Below the pieces are notes generated by a model. The model did not search any database. It saw only the letters and a list, made by a program, of their open reading frames with translations, and was not told the DNA's origin. From a virus, in the IMG/VR virus record IMGVR_UViG_3300047170_000049, positions 62,001 through 126,000 of that record: a stretch of 64,000 nt of DNA; one strand, written 5' to 3'. Position numbers and translations under genes: made by a program. How positions within the stretch are numbered: position 1 is the first letter of the stretch; the number at the start of each line of letters is the position of its first letter. Shown here piece by piece: positions 48,893 to 57,658 of the stretch.

Positions 48893-51800
48893 ATGAATTT
48901 CAAACCAATCGTACCCCCTCATACACACCCCCTTAGCCTTGATTCTGGCAACTCAGTTAAGCAATTTATCAAAGCCTCAGCTAAGACATTTGGTCATAAG
49001 GCCATTGCTATTACTGACCACGGCACCATGGGTGCAATCATTGAGGCTTACGAATACTCTAAAGAACTTAAGAAGAAAGAAGGCTTGGATATTACAATCA
49101 TTCCAGGCATAGAACTCTACCTGAAGCCTGATGAGACAGACCCCACACGCGACCGTCGTAACGGTAAGCCCGTATCCTACTACCACGTCACATGCCATTT
49201 TAATAACTTCCAATCATACCTCAAGTGCTGTGAACTCACTAAGAAGGGGTATGAACGTGGTCTATGGAAAGGGTCCGAGTATAAGCCTCTCATCACATGG
49301 GACGAGCTTGAATCCCTATCGGGCCAAGTTACGCTCTTCTCGTCATGTCTAATTGGCGCGGTTCTCGGCCCCTGGATTAACGGCTCCAAAGAACAATCTG
49401 AACAGAACTTTGTTCGTTTAAAAAACATTGCTGGTCCCGAAAAATTTTTTGTAGAAATCTTCCCATACGAAGTATCCAAGGACTGGGACAAAAAAGACAT
49501 GGTATTCAAAACCAAGCCCTCGTCTTGCGATTGCCCTAATGGAATGATGCAAGTTGGTGCCAATGAATGGGTAATGCACCTAGCTGAGAAATACAACGTT
49601 CCAATGGTCGCGTCGGAAGATGCCCACTACGCCAACCCTGATGATAAAGCCATTCAAGATGCTCGACTCTCTAACGGTAAAGAACAATGGAAAATGGCTG
49701 ATGTTAACTGTCTGCACACTTCCGATTGGCTCTTCGCAGAGTTTAACCGCCTCCACATCGGAAAATTTTCAGAATCTCAATTTCAAGAAATTATTGAAAA
49801 CTCTTATAAGTTTGCTGACCAATCTAAGGGGTTTAGTCCACATTTTAAACCGGCACTGCCGTTATACCCACTTGAGCTTGAAGCTGGAATGAATGAAGAT
49901 AATCAACAAGCCAAGCACGTTGTTAACTTAATTCAAAAGAAAGGCCGTGTTGACTTCTCTAATGATATTTACCGTAACCGTTTAAATAAAGAGCTTAAAG
50001 AACTAGCCTTTAATGGCAAAATCAATATCCTGCCCTACTTCTTAACACTTCATACCGTTATTGAGCACTGTGAAAAGAATAACATCTTGGTAGGCCCTGG
50101 ACGGGGCTCTGCCGCTGGGTCTCTACTTGCATACGGTCTGGGCATTACTAACGTTGACCCTATTAAAGAAGACCTTAGTTTTGAGCGTTTCTTTGACGTT
50201 ACTCGTGTTGAAGAGGGTCTAGCCGATATTGATACGGACTTTAGCGACCGCGATGCGGTCATTGAATTCGCTAAGAAGGAATGGGGTGACCGTTTTGCCT
50301 ACATTGGAGTCGCCCAGAAGTTCAAAACCAAGATGGCACTCAAAGACATTGATAGATTTTTGAATGGCGAAGTTTCTAAGCTCACGGAAGACGTGGCAAA
50401 ATCAGTTGGTAACTCACCCCAAGGCGTTGACGAAGAGCGATTCTTGAACGGATATACTGACCAAGACGGCAATACTGTAGACGGCGAACTCGACACCAAC
50501 CCCAAACTACTTCGCTACCTACAAGAACACCCTAAAAATGCAGCGTTGCTATTCAAGATGATTGGTATTACCCGTCAAATGGGCCGTCATGCGTGTGGGG
50601 TTATCATAGCAGACCGCCCTGTCCATGAGTTTATCCCCCTAATGAAGGTTAAAGGCGAGCTTATCACCCAGCTTACCCCCGAATGGGTCCAGAAGTGTGG
50701 TGGCGTTAAGTACGACTTCCTAGGTCTAAACACGCTTTTAGACGTGCAAAAGTGTGTACGTCTTATCAAGGAACGCACTGGGAAGGTGATTGACCCATGG
50801 AAAATTGAAGACACTCCTGAAATCTGGGAAGCGGCAGCTAATAACCCTTCGACTATTTTCCAGTTACATACGCAAACGGTCCGTCATGGTTTACAGACTA
50901 TGCGTCCTAAGAATGTTACTGAAGGCGCTATCCTTACATCAATCTTTCGACCAGGCGCTACAGATGCCGTTTCAGATGAAGACCCTAATAAGACCATGGC
51001 AGATATATTCTTAGAGCGTTGGACTGGTCAGCGTGAGACTAAGTATATTCACCCAGACCTTATTCCTTACTTGTCTGTCACCAAGGGTGTTATCACTTGG
51101 CAAGAACAAATTATGAAAATAGTCCATGAACTCGGTGGGTTAACTATGGTTGAGACTCAAAAGGTTCGTAAGTCTATTTCTAAGAAAGTTTCAGATGACC
51201 TGATTAACTCACTGAACAAGGTTGAGAAACATTTGGTTGAGGTGCGGGGCTGGACTAAAGAACAGGCTAACTCCTTGACTTCACAGATGAAAGCTTCAGG
51301 CCGTTACTCGTTCAATAAATCCCACGCTATTTCCTATATTTACATTGCGCGTGCGTGCGCATATTTGAAGTACCACTACCCATTGGAATGGTGGACTGCC
51401 GTATTATCTAATGCTGATAAAGAAGACTTAAAAGGCTACTGGAAGCATGTGTCTAAGTTTGTTCGCTTCCCTGATGTCAATAAGTCCAACGATTCCTTTG
51501 AGATTTCTAGCGAAGGTGGTGTAGAGTTTATTAGAGCGCCCTTGAGCCTACTGGAAGGCATTGGAGCGGCTGCCCTAGCTGAGATAACGTCTAAGCGTCC
51601 GTTTGTGGATTTTAGAGACTTTATCACGCGAATTGACCGTAGGGTAATTAACAAGCGTGCCGTGGCTAACCTTATTTTCAGTAATTCTTTAGATTCGCTA
51701 TTTACTACGGATAGGACCGACGAAGAAAAATATGCTGAATATTTGAATCTAAGGGCTGAGATTGCTGGCACTACCCGTGAAGCCTTCCCCCAGGAGTACA

Positions 51801-52279
51801 TGAATTTAACCCCATTAAAACGCTATCTACTTAAGAAGACTATATTAACTGTATATAGTGACGACTTATTTGACATAGCCCTGCCAAAATTAATTGCAGA
51901 AAAAATGGTCGAGATTGACCAAAATGGGATATATAAGTATTTGGATACGAGTGGAAAGTTTACGATTGCCAATAGCAATACGTTTAAAATTTTCACCGAT
52001 GCCAACAATCCAGCGGAGGCTAACTTTGCCGTGATTGGAATGATTCAAGATGAGAAGGAATTCATCTATCAAAAGACTAAGAAGGCATTGAAGCTTTCAG
52101 TTGAGTTGGATGACTTGACGTTTGAGACGGTTAAGTGGCCTAAGTGGGGCTCAGACCATCACGATGAAGAAAAGGTTAAGAACACTATTTGCGTTTTAAT
52201 TCTGAACCGCAAAGGTGGAACTGGCAGAGATAAGGTTTTTGTTAAAAAGATTATTCCAATAGAAAGAGGAATCGAATGA
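48893..52279 (+). CDS. dnaE: DNA polymerase III alpha subunit (DnaE type)
   Basis: 1128 aa, close to bacterial DnaE length. N-terminal PHP domain keeps metal ligands (HTHPLS, ITDHGT, PGIELY, EDAHYANP). Palm: GPGRGSAAGSL, ADIDTDF with D445, D447, D449, and KYDFLGL (D608), so all catalytic aspartates are present. Fingers and tandem HhH follow (LEGIGAAALAEI). It replicates the phage genome. No beta-clamp, tau or epsilon gene is visible in the window, so it may use host subunits. Confidence 0.96.
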   Translation: MNFKPIVPPHTHPLSLDSGNSVKQFIKASAKTFGHKAIAITDHGTMGAIIEAYEYSKELKKKEGLDITIIPGIELYLKPDETDPTRDRRNGKPVSYYHVTCHFNNFQSYLKCCELTKKGYERGLWKGSEYKPLITWDELESLSGQVTLFSSCLIGAVLGPWINGSKEQSEQNFVRLKNIAGPEKFFVEIFPYEVSKDWDKKDMVFKTKPSSCDCPNGMMQVGANEWVMHLAEKYNVPMVASEDAHYANPDDKAIQDARLSNGKEQWKMADVNCLHTSDWLFAEFNRLHIGKFSESQFQEIIENSYKFADQSKGFSPHFKPALPLYPLELEAGMNEDNQQAKHVVNLIQKKGRVDFSNDIYRNRLNKELKELAFNGKINILPYFLTLHTVIEHCEKNNILVGPGRGSAAGSLLAYGLGITNVDPIKEDLSFERFFDVTRVEEGLADIDTDFSDRDAVIEFAKKEWGDRFAYIGVAQKFKTKMALKDIDRFLNGEVSKLTEDVAKSVGNSPQGVDEERFLNGYTDQDGNTVDGELDTNPKLLRYLQEHPKNAALLFKMIGITRQMGRHACGVIIADRPVHEFIPLMKVKGELITQLTPEWVQKCGGVKYDFLGLNTLLDVQKCVRLIKERTGKVIDPWKIEDTPEIWEAAANNPSTIFQLHTQTVRHGLQTMRPKNVTEGAILTSIFRPGATDAVSDEDPNKTMADIFLERWTGQRETKYIHPDLIPYLSVTKGVITWQEQIMKIVHELGGLTMVETQKVRKSISKKVSDDLINSLNKVEKHLVEVRGWTKEQANSLTSQMKASGRYSFNKSHAISYIYIARACAYLKYHYPLEWWTAVLSNADKEDLKGYWKHVSKFVRFPDVNKSNDSFEISSEGGVEFIRAPLSLLEGIGAAALAEITSKRPFVDFRDFITRIDRRVINKRAVANLIFSNSLDSLFTTDRTDEEKYAEYLNLRAEIAGTTREAFPQEYMNLTPLKRYLLKKTILTVYSDDLFDIALPKLIAEKMVEIDQNGIYKYLDTSGKFTIANSNTFKIFTDANNPAEANFAVIGMIQDEKEFIYQKTKKALKLSVELDDLTFETVKWPKWGSDHHDEEKVKNTICVLILNRKGGTGRDKVFVKKIIPIERGIE

Positions 52280-53049
52280 CTAACACAGAATTAAGAAAGA
52301 AAATCCAAGATTTAAAGGTAATCATTGGTCGAAACCTGGAGAACTGGGATTCTCGCACCCGCTCAGGCATGGTTGGCCAACAAGAAAAAGCCAAACGTGA
52401 CATTGAAGTTACGAAGCAAGAATTGTCTACCAACATCGTGCGTAGTGCAATGCTCATCGCAGGTCTAGAAGATGCCCCTGCCGCTACTTTAAAAGGTATC
52501 GCAGCTATGAACCCATCAGAGTCTGTATCAATTGACTTCTATGAATTAGAACACAGATTAATTGATAGTATTTATAAAGGTCGCGAAGTTGTTGGGTTCA
52601 CCGTTAACAATGAATTCACCATCATGTTGAACCGCGTTCTATCTTTAGTAAGAGATGAGCTTGGTGCCATTTCAATGCCCACCGTTGCAATCCCTGCCAC
52701 ACGCTACGGCAAGTATGATAGTAAAGATGACGTTGCAAAATTCTTGCATGAAATTTTTAAAGCTCAGTTTGGAACAGAGTTAAAAGCAAAATATATGCAC
52801 CTAAGACTCACCCAGCTTGGCAAAGAGCTTCTGGATGGTAACTTTGACACCTTAACGATTGTGGTTACAAACATTCCTAAAGACTTTAGACAAGTTGTCG
52901 GTGGAATCACAAAACACTTAGTTTTCGTAACTAAAGAAGAAGGTATCCCAGAAAGTGTGGTATCTTCAGAGGGTGATACTGAACAAGATTTAATTTTAAA
53001 GATTGTTAATAAGATTCAAGAAAATAAACTTAAAGGAGAAAATAAATGA
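52276..53049 (+). CDS. Unknown replication-region protein
   Basis: 257 aa, helical first 100 residues (GRNLENWDSRTRSGM), then an alpha/beta part and a Lys-rich tail. ATGA overlaps with polymerase and SSB genes suggest a replisome accessory (for example loader or polymerase cofactor). No motif to decide. Confidence 0.65.
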   Translation: MTNTELRKKIQDLKVIIGRNLENWDSRTRSGMVGQQEKAKRDIEVTKQELSTNIVRSAMLIAGLEDAPAATLKGIAAMNPSESVSIDFYELEHRLIDSIYKGREVVGFTVNNEFTIMLNRVLSLVRDELGAISMPTVAIPATRYGKYDSKDDVAKFLHEIFKAQFGTELKAKYMHLRLTQLGKELLDGNFDTLTIVVTNIPKDFRQVVGGITKHLVFVTKEEGIPESVVSSEGDTEQDLILKIVNKIQENKLKGENK

Positions 53050-54077
53050 GTACAGGTATTTACGACCCAACCAAAACTGGTGGAGGCAACTTCACTCGTC
53101 GAAATTACTTCGACGTAGAAAAAGACGGCGTTTCTAATGTGTATCGTCTTTTACCCCCGTTCGGTTCATTAGCAAACGACGGTAAAATTGCTTACTACTG
53201 GGCAATCCACTTTGGATTTAAAAACTCAGAAGGTAAGATGAAGCCTATTGCTTGCATTCAACGTAAGAATAAAGAAGGCGTTGTCACTCAAGCATGTCCT
53301 TTGTGCATTAAACTTAACTCACTTAAGACTGCACACGAAGCAATGAAGCTTAAAGACCCAGAATCACCCATGACCAAAGAACTTGGCGAAAGACTCCGTT
53401 GGTTGAACCTTGATAAAGGGTACTCACTCAACGTTCTTGCTACGGATGGTAAGATTGGCGTTCTCAAGTTAAGATATAAGCCTTTTAAAGCTTTAGAGAC
53501 TTTAATCACTAAGCTTCATAAAGAAGAAGGCGTTAATGCAGTTAACCCTGGTGAAGGCGTTTACTTTGATATTCGTCGTACTGGAACGGGTTTTCAAACT
53601 GAATACACCGTTGAAGCTGCCACCCTTACCTATAAGAATCAAGACACTGGTCGTATGGTTAAGGAATACAAAATGGCCGTGGTTGACGATTCAATCATTG
53701 AGCGCATGGAAAAAGAAGCCGCTGACCTTCCTAAGCTCTATAAGATTTTTAGCGAAGAAGACTTAGCTTTAGTTGCTACAGGCGACCCCACCGTGTTGGA
53801 CCGTTTGTTTGCTAAACCTGAGAAGAAAGAAGTTGGTGGTGGTTTTTCTGGTGGTGAAGACGGTGGTGCAGATGAAGATACTGAAGCTCAAGCCGCTTCT
53901 TCACAAGCAAATGCTGTTAAAGCAGCGTATGTTGCAGCCGCTCCAGTGGCAGCAAAAGCTGAACCTGAATTGACCGTGGCGTCTACACCAGCGCCATCAC
54001 CTGCAGCGGCAGCCGCCGTATTGCAGATGTCTAAAGACGAACAAGATTTAGTGGCTCAATTTCTTAACAGAGGATGA
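53046..54077 (+). CDS. Single-stranded DNA-binding protein, gp32-like
   Basis: 343 aa. OB-fold-like region at about 20-200 with a zinc-finger-like insertion (ACIQRK ... ACPLCIKLN), as in T4 gp32-type SSBs. FRLLPPFG-like strand YRLLPPFGS and aromatic residues fit DNA contact. The end is a Gly/Asp/Ala-rich disordered acidic tail, expected to bind partner proteins. Located between polymerase and RecA. Confidence 0.8.
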   Translation: MSTGIYDPTKTGGGNFTRRNYFDVEKDGVSNVYRLLPPFGSLANDGKIAYYWAIHFGFKNSEGKMKPIACIQRKNKEGVVTQACPLCIKLNSLKTAHEAMKLKDPESPMTKELGERLRWLNLDKGYSLNVLATDGKIGVLKLRYKPFKALETLITKLHKEEGVNAVNPGEGVYFDIRRTGTGFQTEYTVEAATLTYKNQDTGRMVKEYKMAVVDDSIIERMEKEAADLPKLYKIFSEEDLALVATGDPTVLDRLFAKPEKKEVGGGFSGGEDGGADEDTEAQAASSQANAVKAAYVAAAPVAAKAEPELTVASTPAPSPAAAAAVLQMSKDEQDLVAQFLNRG

Positions 54078-54079
54078 TT

Positions 54080-54619
54080 ATGTCAAACGTTACAGCATTA
54101 AGTGCTTCAGACCTACATGAAACTTCTGCGAATATCTCACTTCCCAGAGGTAATGGACTTAAGCCCTTAATTCTTGACATGACTAAAGTTTACGAAGTGG
54201 AATCAAGGATTGGAGAAATAGCACACTCCAATCCTATGACCTTCCCAGTTTTAGTCAGTGAGTTTAACTTAAGCTACATTCAAATCAGTAAGATGGTAGC
54301 AGCGGTTCAATTGGAAAAGGCACAAGTAGAGACCATGCTTAACCAAGCTAAGTCAGTAGCCTTACTTGATACCGTAGAACTAACTTTGGCCAATAAGAAA
54401 ATTAAGTCAACTGCAGATACACGAGAAGCCGCCCTTCATTTAGACCCACAAGTACAAGAATTTACTCAGCGTCTTAACATGCTTGAGGCGGTTCACACTC
54501 TTCTCAAAGATAAGGCCAAGGGAATTGAAATGGCATATCACGCAGCTAAGAAAGTTGCAGAGTTAAATGCCCGTATTCCTGATGGTTCTATCAAGGGTGG
54601 TTTAAGTGCAGGCGAATAA
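54080..54619 (+). CDS. Unknown helical protein
   Basis: 179 aa from ATG 54080 (GAGG 7 nt upstream); ATG 54074 overlaps the previous stop but has its ribosome site too close. Mostly helical; includes TVELTLANKKIKSTADTR. May be a recombination mediator like UvsY by position beside SSB and RecA, but sequence alone does not show it. Confidence 0.65.
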   Translation: MSNVTALSASDLHETSANISLPRGNGLKPLILDMTKVYEVESRIGEIAHSNPMTFPVLVSEFNLSYIQISKMVAAVQLEKAQVETMLNQAKSVALLDTVELTLANKKIKSTADTREAALHLDPQVQEFTQRLNMLEAVHTLLKDKAKGIEMAYHAAKKVAELNARIPDGSIKGGLSAGE

Positions 54620-54632
54620 CTTAGGAGATACT

Positions 54633-55679
54633 ATGTCTAAAAAAGAAATTGTTCCAGCTAACAAATGGATGTCTAAATTACTTAAGCACGAAGCTGCAGT
54701 TAAATACGAATTGCAAGAAGACGCTAAGTACATGAAGTCACCAAGCCCTGGTGTTAATTATTTGTTTGGTAAGAAAATGGGAATGAAGCCTGGTACGTCC
54801 ATGCTTCTTTACGGTCCTGCTAAGTCAGGTAAAACCTTATTGTCACTAGCTTTTGCAGGTCAACTACATCGTGATGACCCAGAAGCAATCATTCTCCACT
54901 TTGATACGGAAATGCGTGAAACCGTGCCTACATGGGCTAAAGTATTTGGCATTGATATGAGCCGAATCGTCACCTACAGCACCAATCGCCCTGAAGAAAT
55001 CTTTGACTTCATCGCTACTGATGTTCAGGCGATGATTCAAGAAGGTGCTCCAATCAAGTGTATTATCATTGACTCACTTGCTGCACTTTCTTATCCCAAA
55101 GAAGCCAACGCTGAAAAGACTACTAACCATGTTATGGGTGATGCCGCTGCGTATCTCAACCGTGGTATGAAAGCAATTCTTCCAGTGATTCGTCGTGGTG
55201 GCATTTACACATTCTTGTGTCAACACGTTCGAGATAATATGGACCCACAAACTGCCAAATATCAAAAGTATGTGATACCTGGTGGTCGTGGTCTTAAACA
55301 CTTGTGCGAATACTTCGTCTTGTGTGAGAAAATTAATAATAAAGATTCCAAAACCTTTGATTCTGTTAAGACCGATGGTAGCGGTAATCCTATTCAAACT
55401 GGTCACCACATTCGCGTAGCAATGGAAGAGAATTCTTGCGGTCCACAAAATCGTAAGATTGAAATTCAATTGTCATATGTGGATGGTATTGTTAACCAAC
55501 ACGAAGAAATCGCAACTCTAGCAGTTAACATGGGAGTTATTCAACGCCCTAATAACATGACCTATGCTTACGGCGATAAGAAATGGGTTGGTTACGCTAA
55601 CTTTGTTGAAGCCCTCAAAGCAGATTTTGATTTGCAAAGGGAATTACTTGACAAGGTGGTAGAGAACGACCTAACATAA
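54633..55679 (+). CDS. RecA/UvsX-like recombinase
   Basis: 348 aa from ATG 54633 (AGGAG upstream). Walker A GPAKSGKTLLS (about 59-70), Walker B CIIIDSLAAL (about 142-151), and a following block with QHVRDNMDP. Length matches RecA/UvsX. Strand exchange for recombination-dependent replication with SSB and Mre11-Rad50. Confidence 0.9.
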   Translation: MSKKEIVPANKWMSKLLKHEAAVKYELQEDAKYMKSPSPGVNYLFGKKMGMKPGTSMLLYGPAKSGKTLLSLAFAGQLHRDDPEAIILHFDTEMRETVPTWAKVFGIDMSRIVTYSTNRPEEIFDFIATDVQAMIQEGAPIKCIIIDSLAALSYPKEANAEKTTNHVMGDAAAYLNRGMKAILPVIRRGGIYTFLCQHVRDNMDPQTAKYQKYVIPGGRGLKHLCEYFVLCEKINNKDSKTFDSVKTDGSGNPIQTGHHIRVAMEENSCGPQNRKIEIQLSYVDGIVNQHEEIATLAVNMGVIQRPNNMTYAYGDKKWVGYANFVEALKADFDLQRELLDKVVENDLT

Positions 55680-55689
55680 GGAAATAAAA

Positions 55690-55900
55690 GAATTAAGGAA
55701 TTGTGGCAGGGGAGAACGTCGGTACACGAGCATCAGTCCCCTGAAGCAAGCCGACCTAGGATTCCTTAGTAGTACAGTGGCGTGTATAGCGAACTCTTAT
55801 GAGAAGTCAGTAGCTAGGGTGTGTCCTTATCGAACACGGGGCTTAGAAAGCCCTGGGGCATGAACTAAGTGTTATAGCTGCGCCACGGTACTTTTTATTG
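55690..55900 (+). ncRNA. Structured RNA candidate with pseudoknot
   Basis: The 231-nt gap between RecA and primase has no coding frame. Stem TAAGGAAT/ATTCCTTA (55694-55701 with 55761-55768) encloses an H-type pseudoknot: CAGGGGA/TCCCCTG (55707-55713, 55737-55743) interlocked with GTCGG/CCGAC (55718-55722, 55751-55755). A second domain is closed by AGTAC-A-GTGGCG with CGCCAC-G-GTACT (55771-55782, 55881-55892) and holds a hairpin GGGCTT/AAGCCC (55839-55853) and others. CTTTTTATT follows the last stem, like a terminator. Not tmRNA, RNase P or 6S by any landmark I know. Confidence 0.65.
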
Positions 55901-55910
55901 AAAGAAATTA

Positions 55911-56879
55911 ATGGAAGAAAGATTACGTCAATTCTTTGCAGACCAGGGCATTTCTCCCTCCAGTGAGACTGGCCGCTCATTTATTTTTAACTGCCCAGCT
56001 TGTGGTGGCACCCAAAAGCTTTACATGCAGAAGTCGGACGGCTCATCTGTATGCTTTAAACAAGGCACCTCTACATGCCCTAAAAATCGAAGTAAGCCTC
56101 AATTCGTATTAGCTCAATTAACTTCCTTGCCAGTTAAAGAAATAGCCGATATAATTTATTTAAGAACGGCCAAACTAGAGCAAGACACCTTAAAAATAGA
56201 CTTTAGTGATAGGAAAATCACTAATAAAAATCAAGAGTTAGCCCTTGCCACACTAGAGATGCACTTCGTACCCCTATTAGATAATAGTGCTAAACCTGGT
56301 GTCGATTATTTAGCCAGTCGAGGAATTTCCTTTGAGATTGCACAGAAGTATGGGATTATGTACTCAGCGGTCTTTAAGAGAGTTATCTTCCCTGTCATCA
56401 TGAAGAACACTCTATATGGGTGGCAAGCACGCGCTATCGAGAAGAACGTAGAGCTTAGGATGAAGAACATGCCTGGTTATTGGAAGAGCCAGTCATTAAT
56501 GTTCTACGATAATATAATTAACAAAGATTTTGCTATCTTAGCAGAAGGACCCGTTGATGCACTGAAATTTGAAAAGGTCGGTGGGTTTGTAGCGTCAATG
56601 GGTAAGACCATCTCTACGGCTCAATTAAAGCTTCTTAAGGATGCAAAAATTAAGAGGCTCTATCTTGCATTGGATGATGATGCCGATGATAAATTAGATG
56701 CTATTAAAAAGTATTTGGATGATGGAGTAACCAATCGAATGCAGTTTTTTAAACTCAAAGTGCCTTCACATAGAGAGGATTTTGGGGCCTGCACATACGA
56801 AGAATGTGAAGAGGCATTTAGGAATGCTAAATCCATGGAAGACTCAATGATTATCTTACCGCTGGGAGTATTTAGATGA
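55911..56879 (+). CDS. DNA primase (Toprim)
   Basis: 322 aa. N-terminal zinc-ribbon (NCPACGG ... VCFKQGTSTCP) then a primase core with Toprim signatures ILAEGPVDALK and ALDDDADD. Shorter than bacterial DnaG and without a helicase domain; the helicase is a separate gene two positions downstream. Starts 11 nt after the structured RNA. Confidence 0.85.
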   Translation: MEERLRQFFADQGISPSSETGRSFIFNCPACGGTQKLYMQKSDGSSVCFKQGTSTCPKNRSKPQFVLAQLTSLPVKEIADIIYLRTAKLEQDTLKIDFSDRKITNKNQELALATLEMHFVPLLDNSAKPGVDYLASRGISFEIAQKYGIMYSAVFKRVIFPVIMKNTLYGWQARAIEKNVELRMKNMPGYWKSQSLMFYDNIINKDFAILAEGPVDALKFEKVGGFVASMGKTISTAQLKLLKDAKIKRLYLALDDDADDKLDAIKKYLDDGVTNRMQFFKLKVPSHREDFGACTYEECEEAFRNAKSMEDSMIILPLGVFR

Positions 56880-57658
56880 AAACAAAAGGTTTTGTGTACC
56901 GTTCTGATTTTGAAGGCTTGTATCTGCGAAAGCACTCTTTTAAGTCTGGTCCTTTTGATGAAACAAAACTTAAAACTTACAATGCTTTAATTAAGAAGTT
57001 TGCTTGGAAGGCATACTCCTACAACGTTTCTTTATTTCATAAAGTTGGAATGGATTTAGTAGACTTAGAATCCATTGGAATGTCATACCTTTACACATTT
57101 TTTTCAAATCCGTGTAGTATCAAGTTTGATAAGAAATTAGACGAGTACCGTATATTGCACCGACATTTACGTCAACGCTATGAACATCTTATAATTTTTA
57201 CCAGGCGCAAGGTTAAGGGTATTGTTGACTCAACCAATTACACAGAAGAACACATGGATGGTAAGGCTTCTTGTGAGCACGTTTTTATAATTGACCAAAT
57301 TGCTTCAACCCAAGAAACGCCTGAGAAGCTGGCCTTAAGTAAAGAATTTTCCAATAAAGTAGATTCTTACCTTAAAGACGTATTAGAAGAAGTTTATCCT
57401 GTGAATGAAGGTACATTGAAGAAAATTAAAATCAATGATGCGGATTTTAAAAAAATCTGTTTATTTCACATAGTTAGTCACTACGAAACGCCTAGTAGAT
57501 TCTCTAATTCTGTTACATTGGATACATGGGTCAAACGTAAAATTACAAAAAAAATTAACGATTTTATGATTAATATTAATGAAAGTTACGAAAAGAATGA
57601 TATTAAGAATATAAGCAAGAAGGTCAACAAGATTTTAGAAATGGACTTTGACGCGTGA
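56876..57658 (+). CDS. Sigma-region-2-like protein
   Basis: 260 aa. Residues 33-110 follow the region-2 pattern of sigma factors: two helices, then MDLVDLESIGMSYLYTFF in place of the usual DLxQxGxxGL. No region 4 helix-turn-helix is clear, though the C-terminal 100 residues are basic and helical. It could be a second promoter-specificity factor. Lies between primase and helicase genes, coupled by overlaps. Confidence 0.5.
   Translation: MKTKGFVYRSDFEGLYLRKHSFKSGPFDETKLKTYNALIKKFAWKAYSYNVSLFHKVGMDLVDLESIGMSYLYTFFSNPCSIKFDKKLDEYRILHRHLRQRYEHLIIFTRRKVKGIVDSTNYTEEHMDGKASCEHVFIIDQIASTQETPEKLALSKEFSNKVDSYLKDVLEEVYPVNEGTLKKIKINDADFKKICLFHIVSHYETPSRFSNSVTLDTWVKRKITKKINDFMININESYEKNDIKNISKKVNKILEMDFDA

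Noticed and set aside
55690-55900. Group I intron, tmRNA or RNase P RNA in the RecA-primase gap
   Set aside because: None of the conserved core sequences I know for these is present, both flanking genes are intact, and there is no tRNA-like end.
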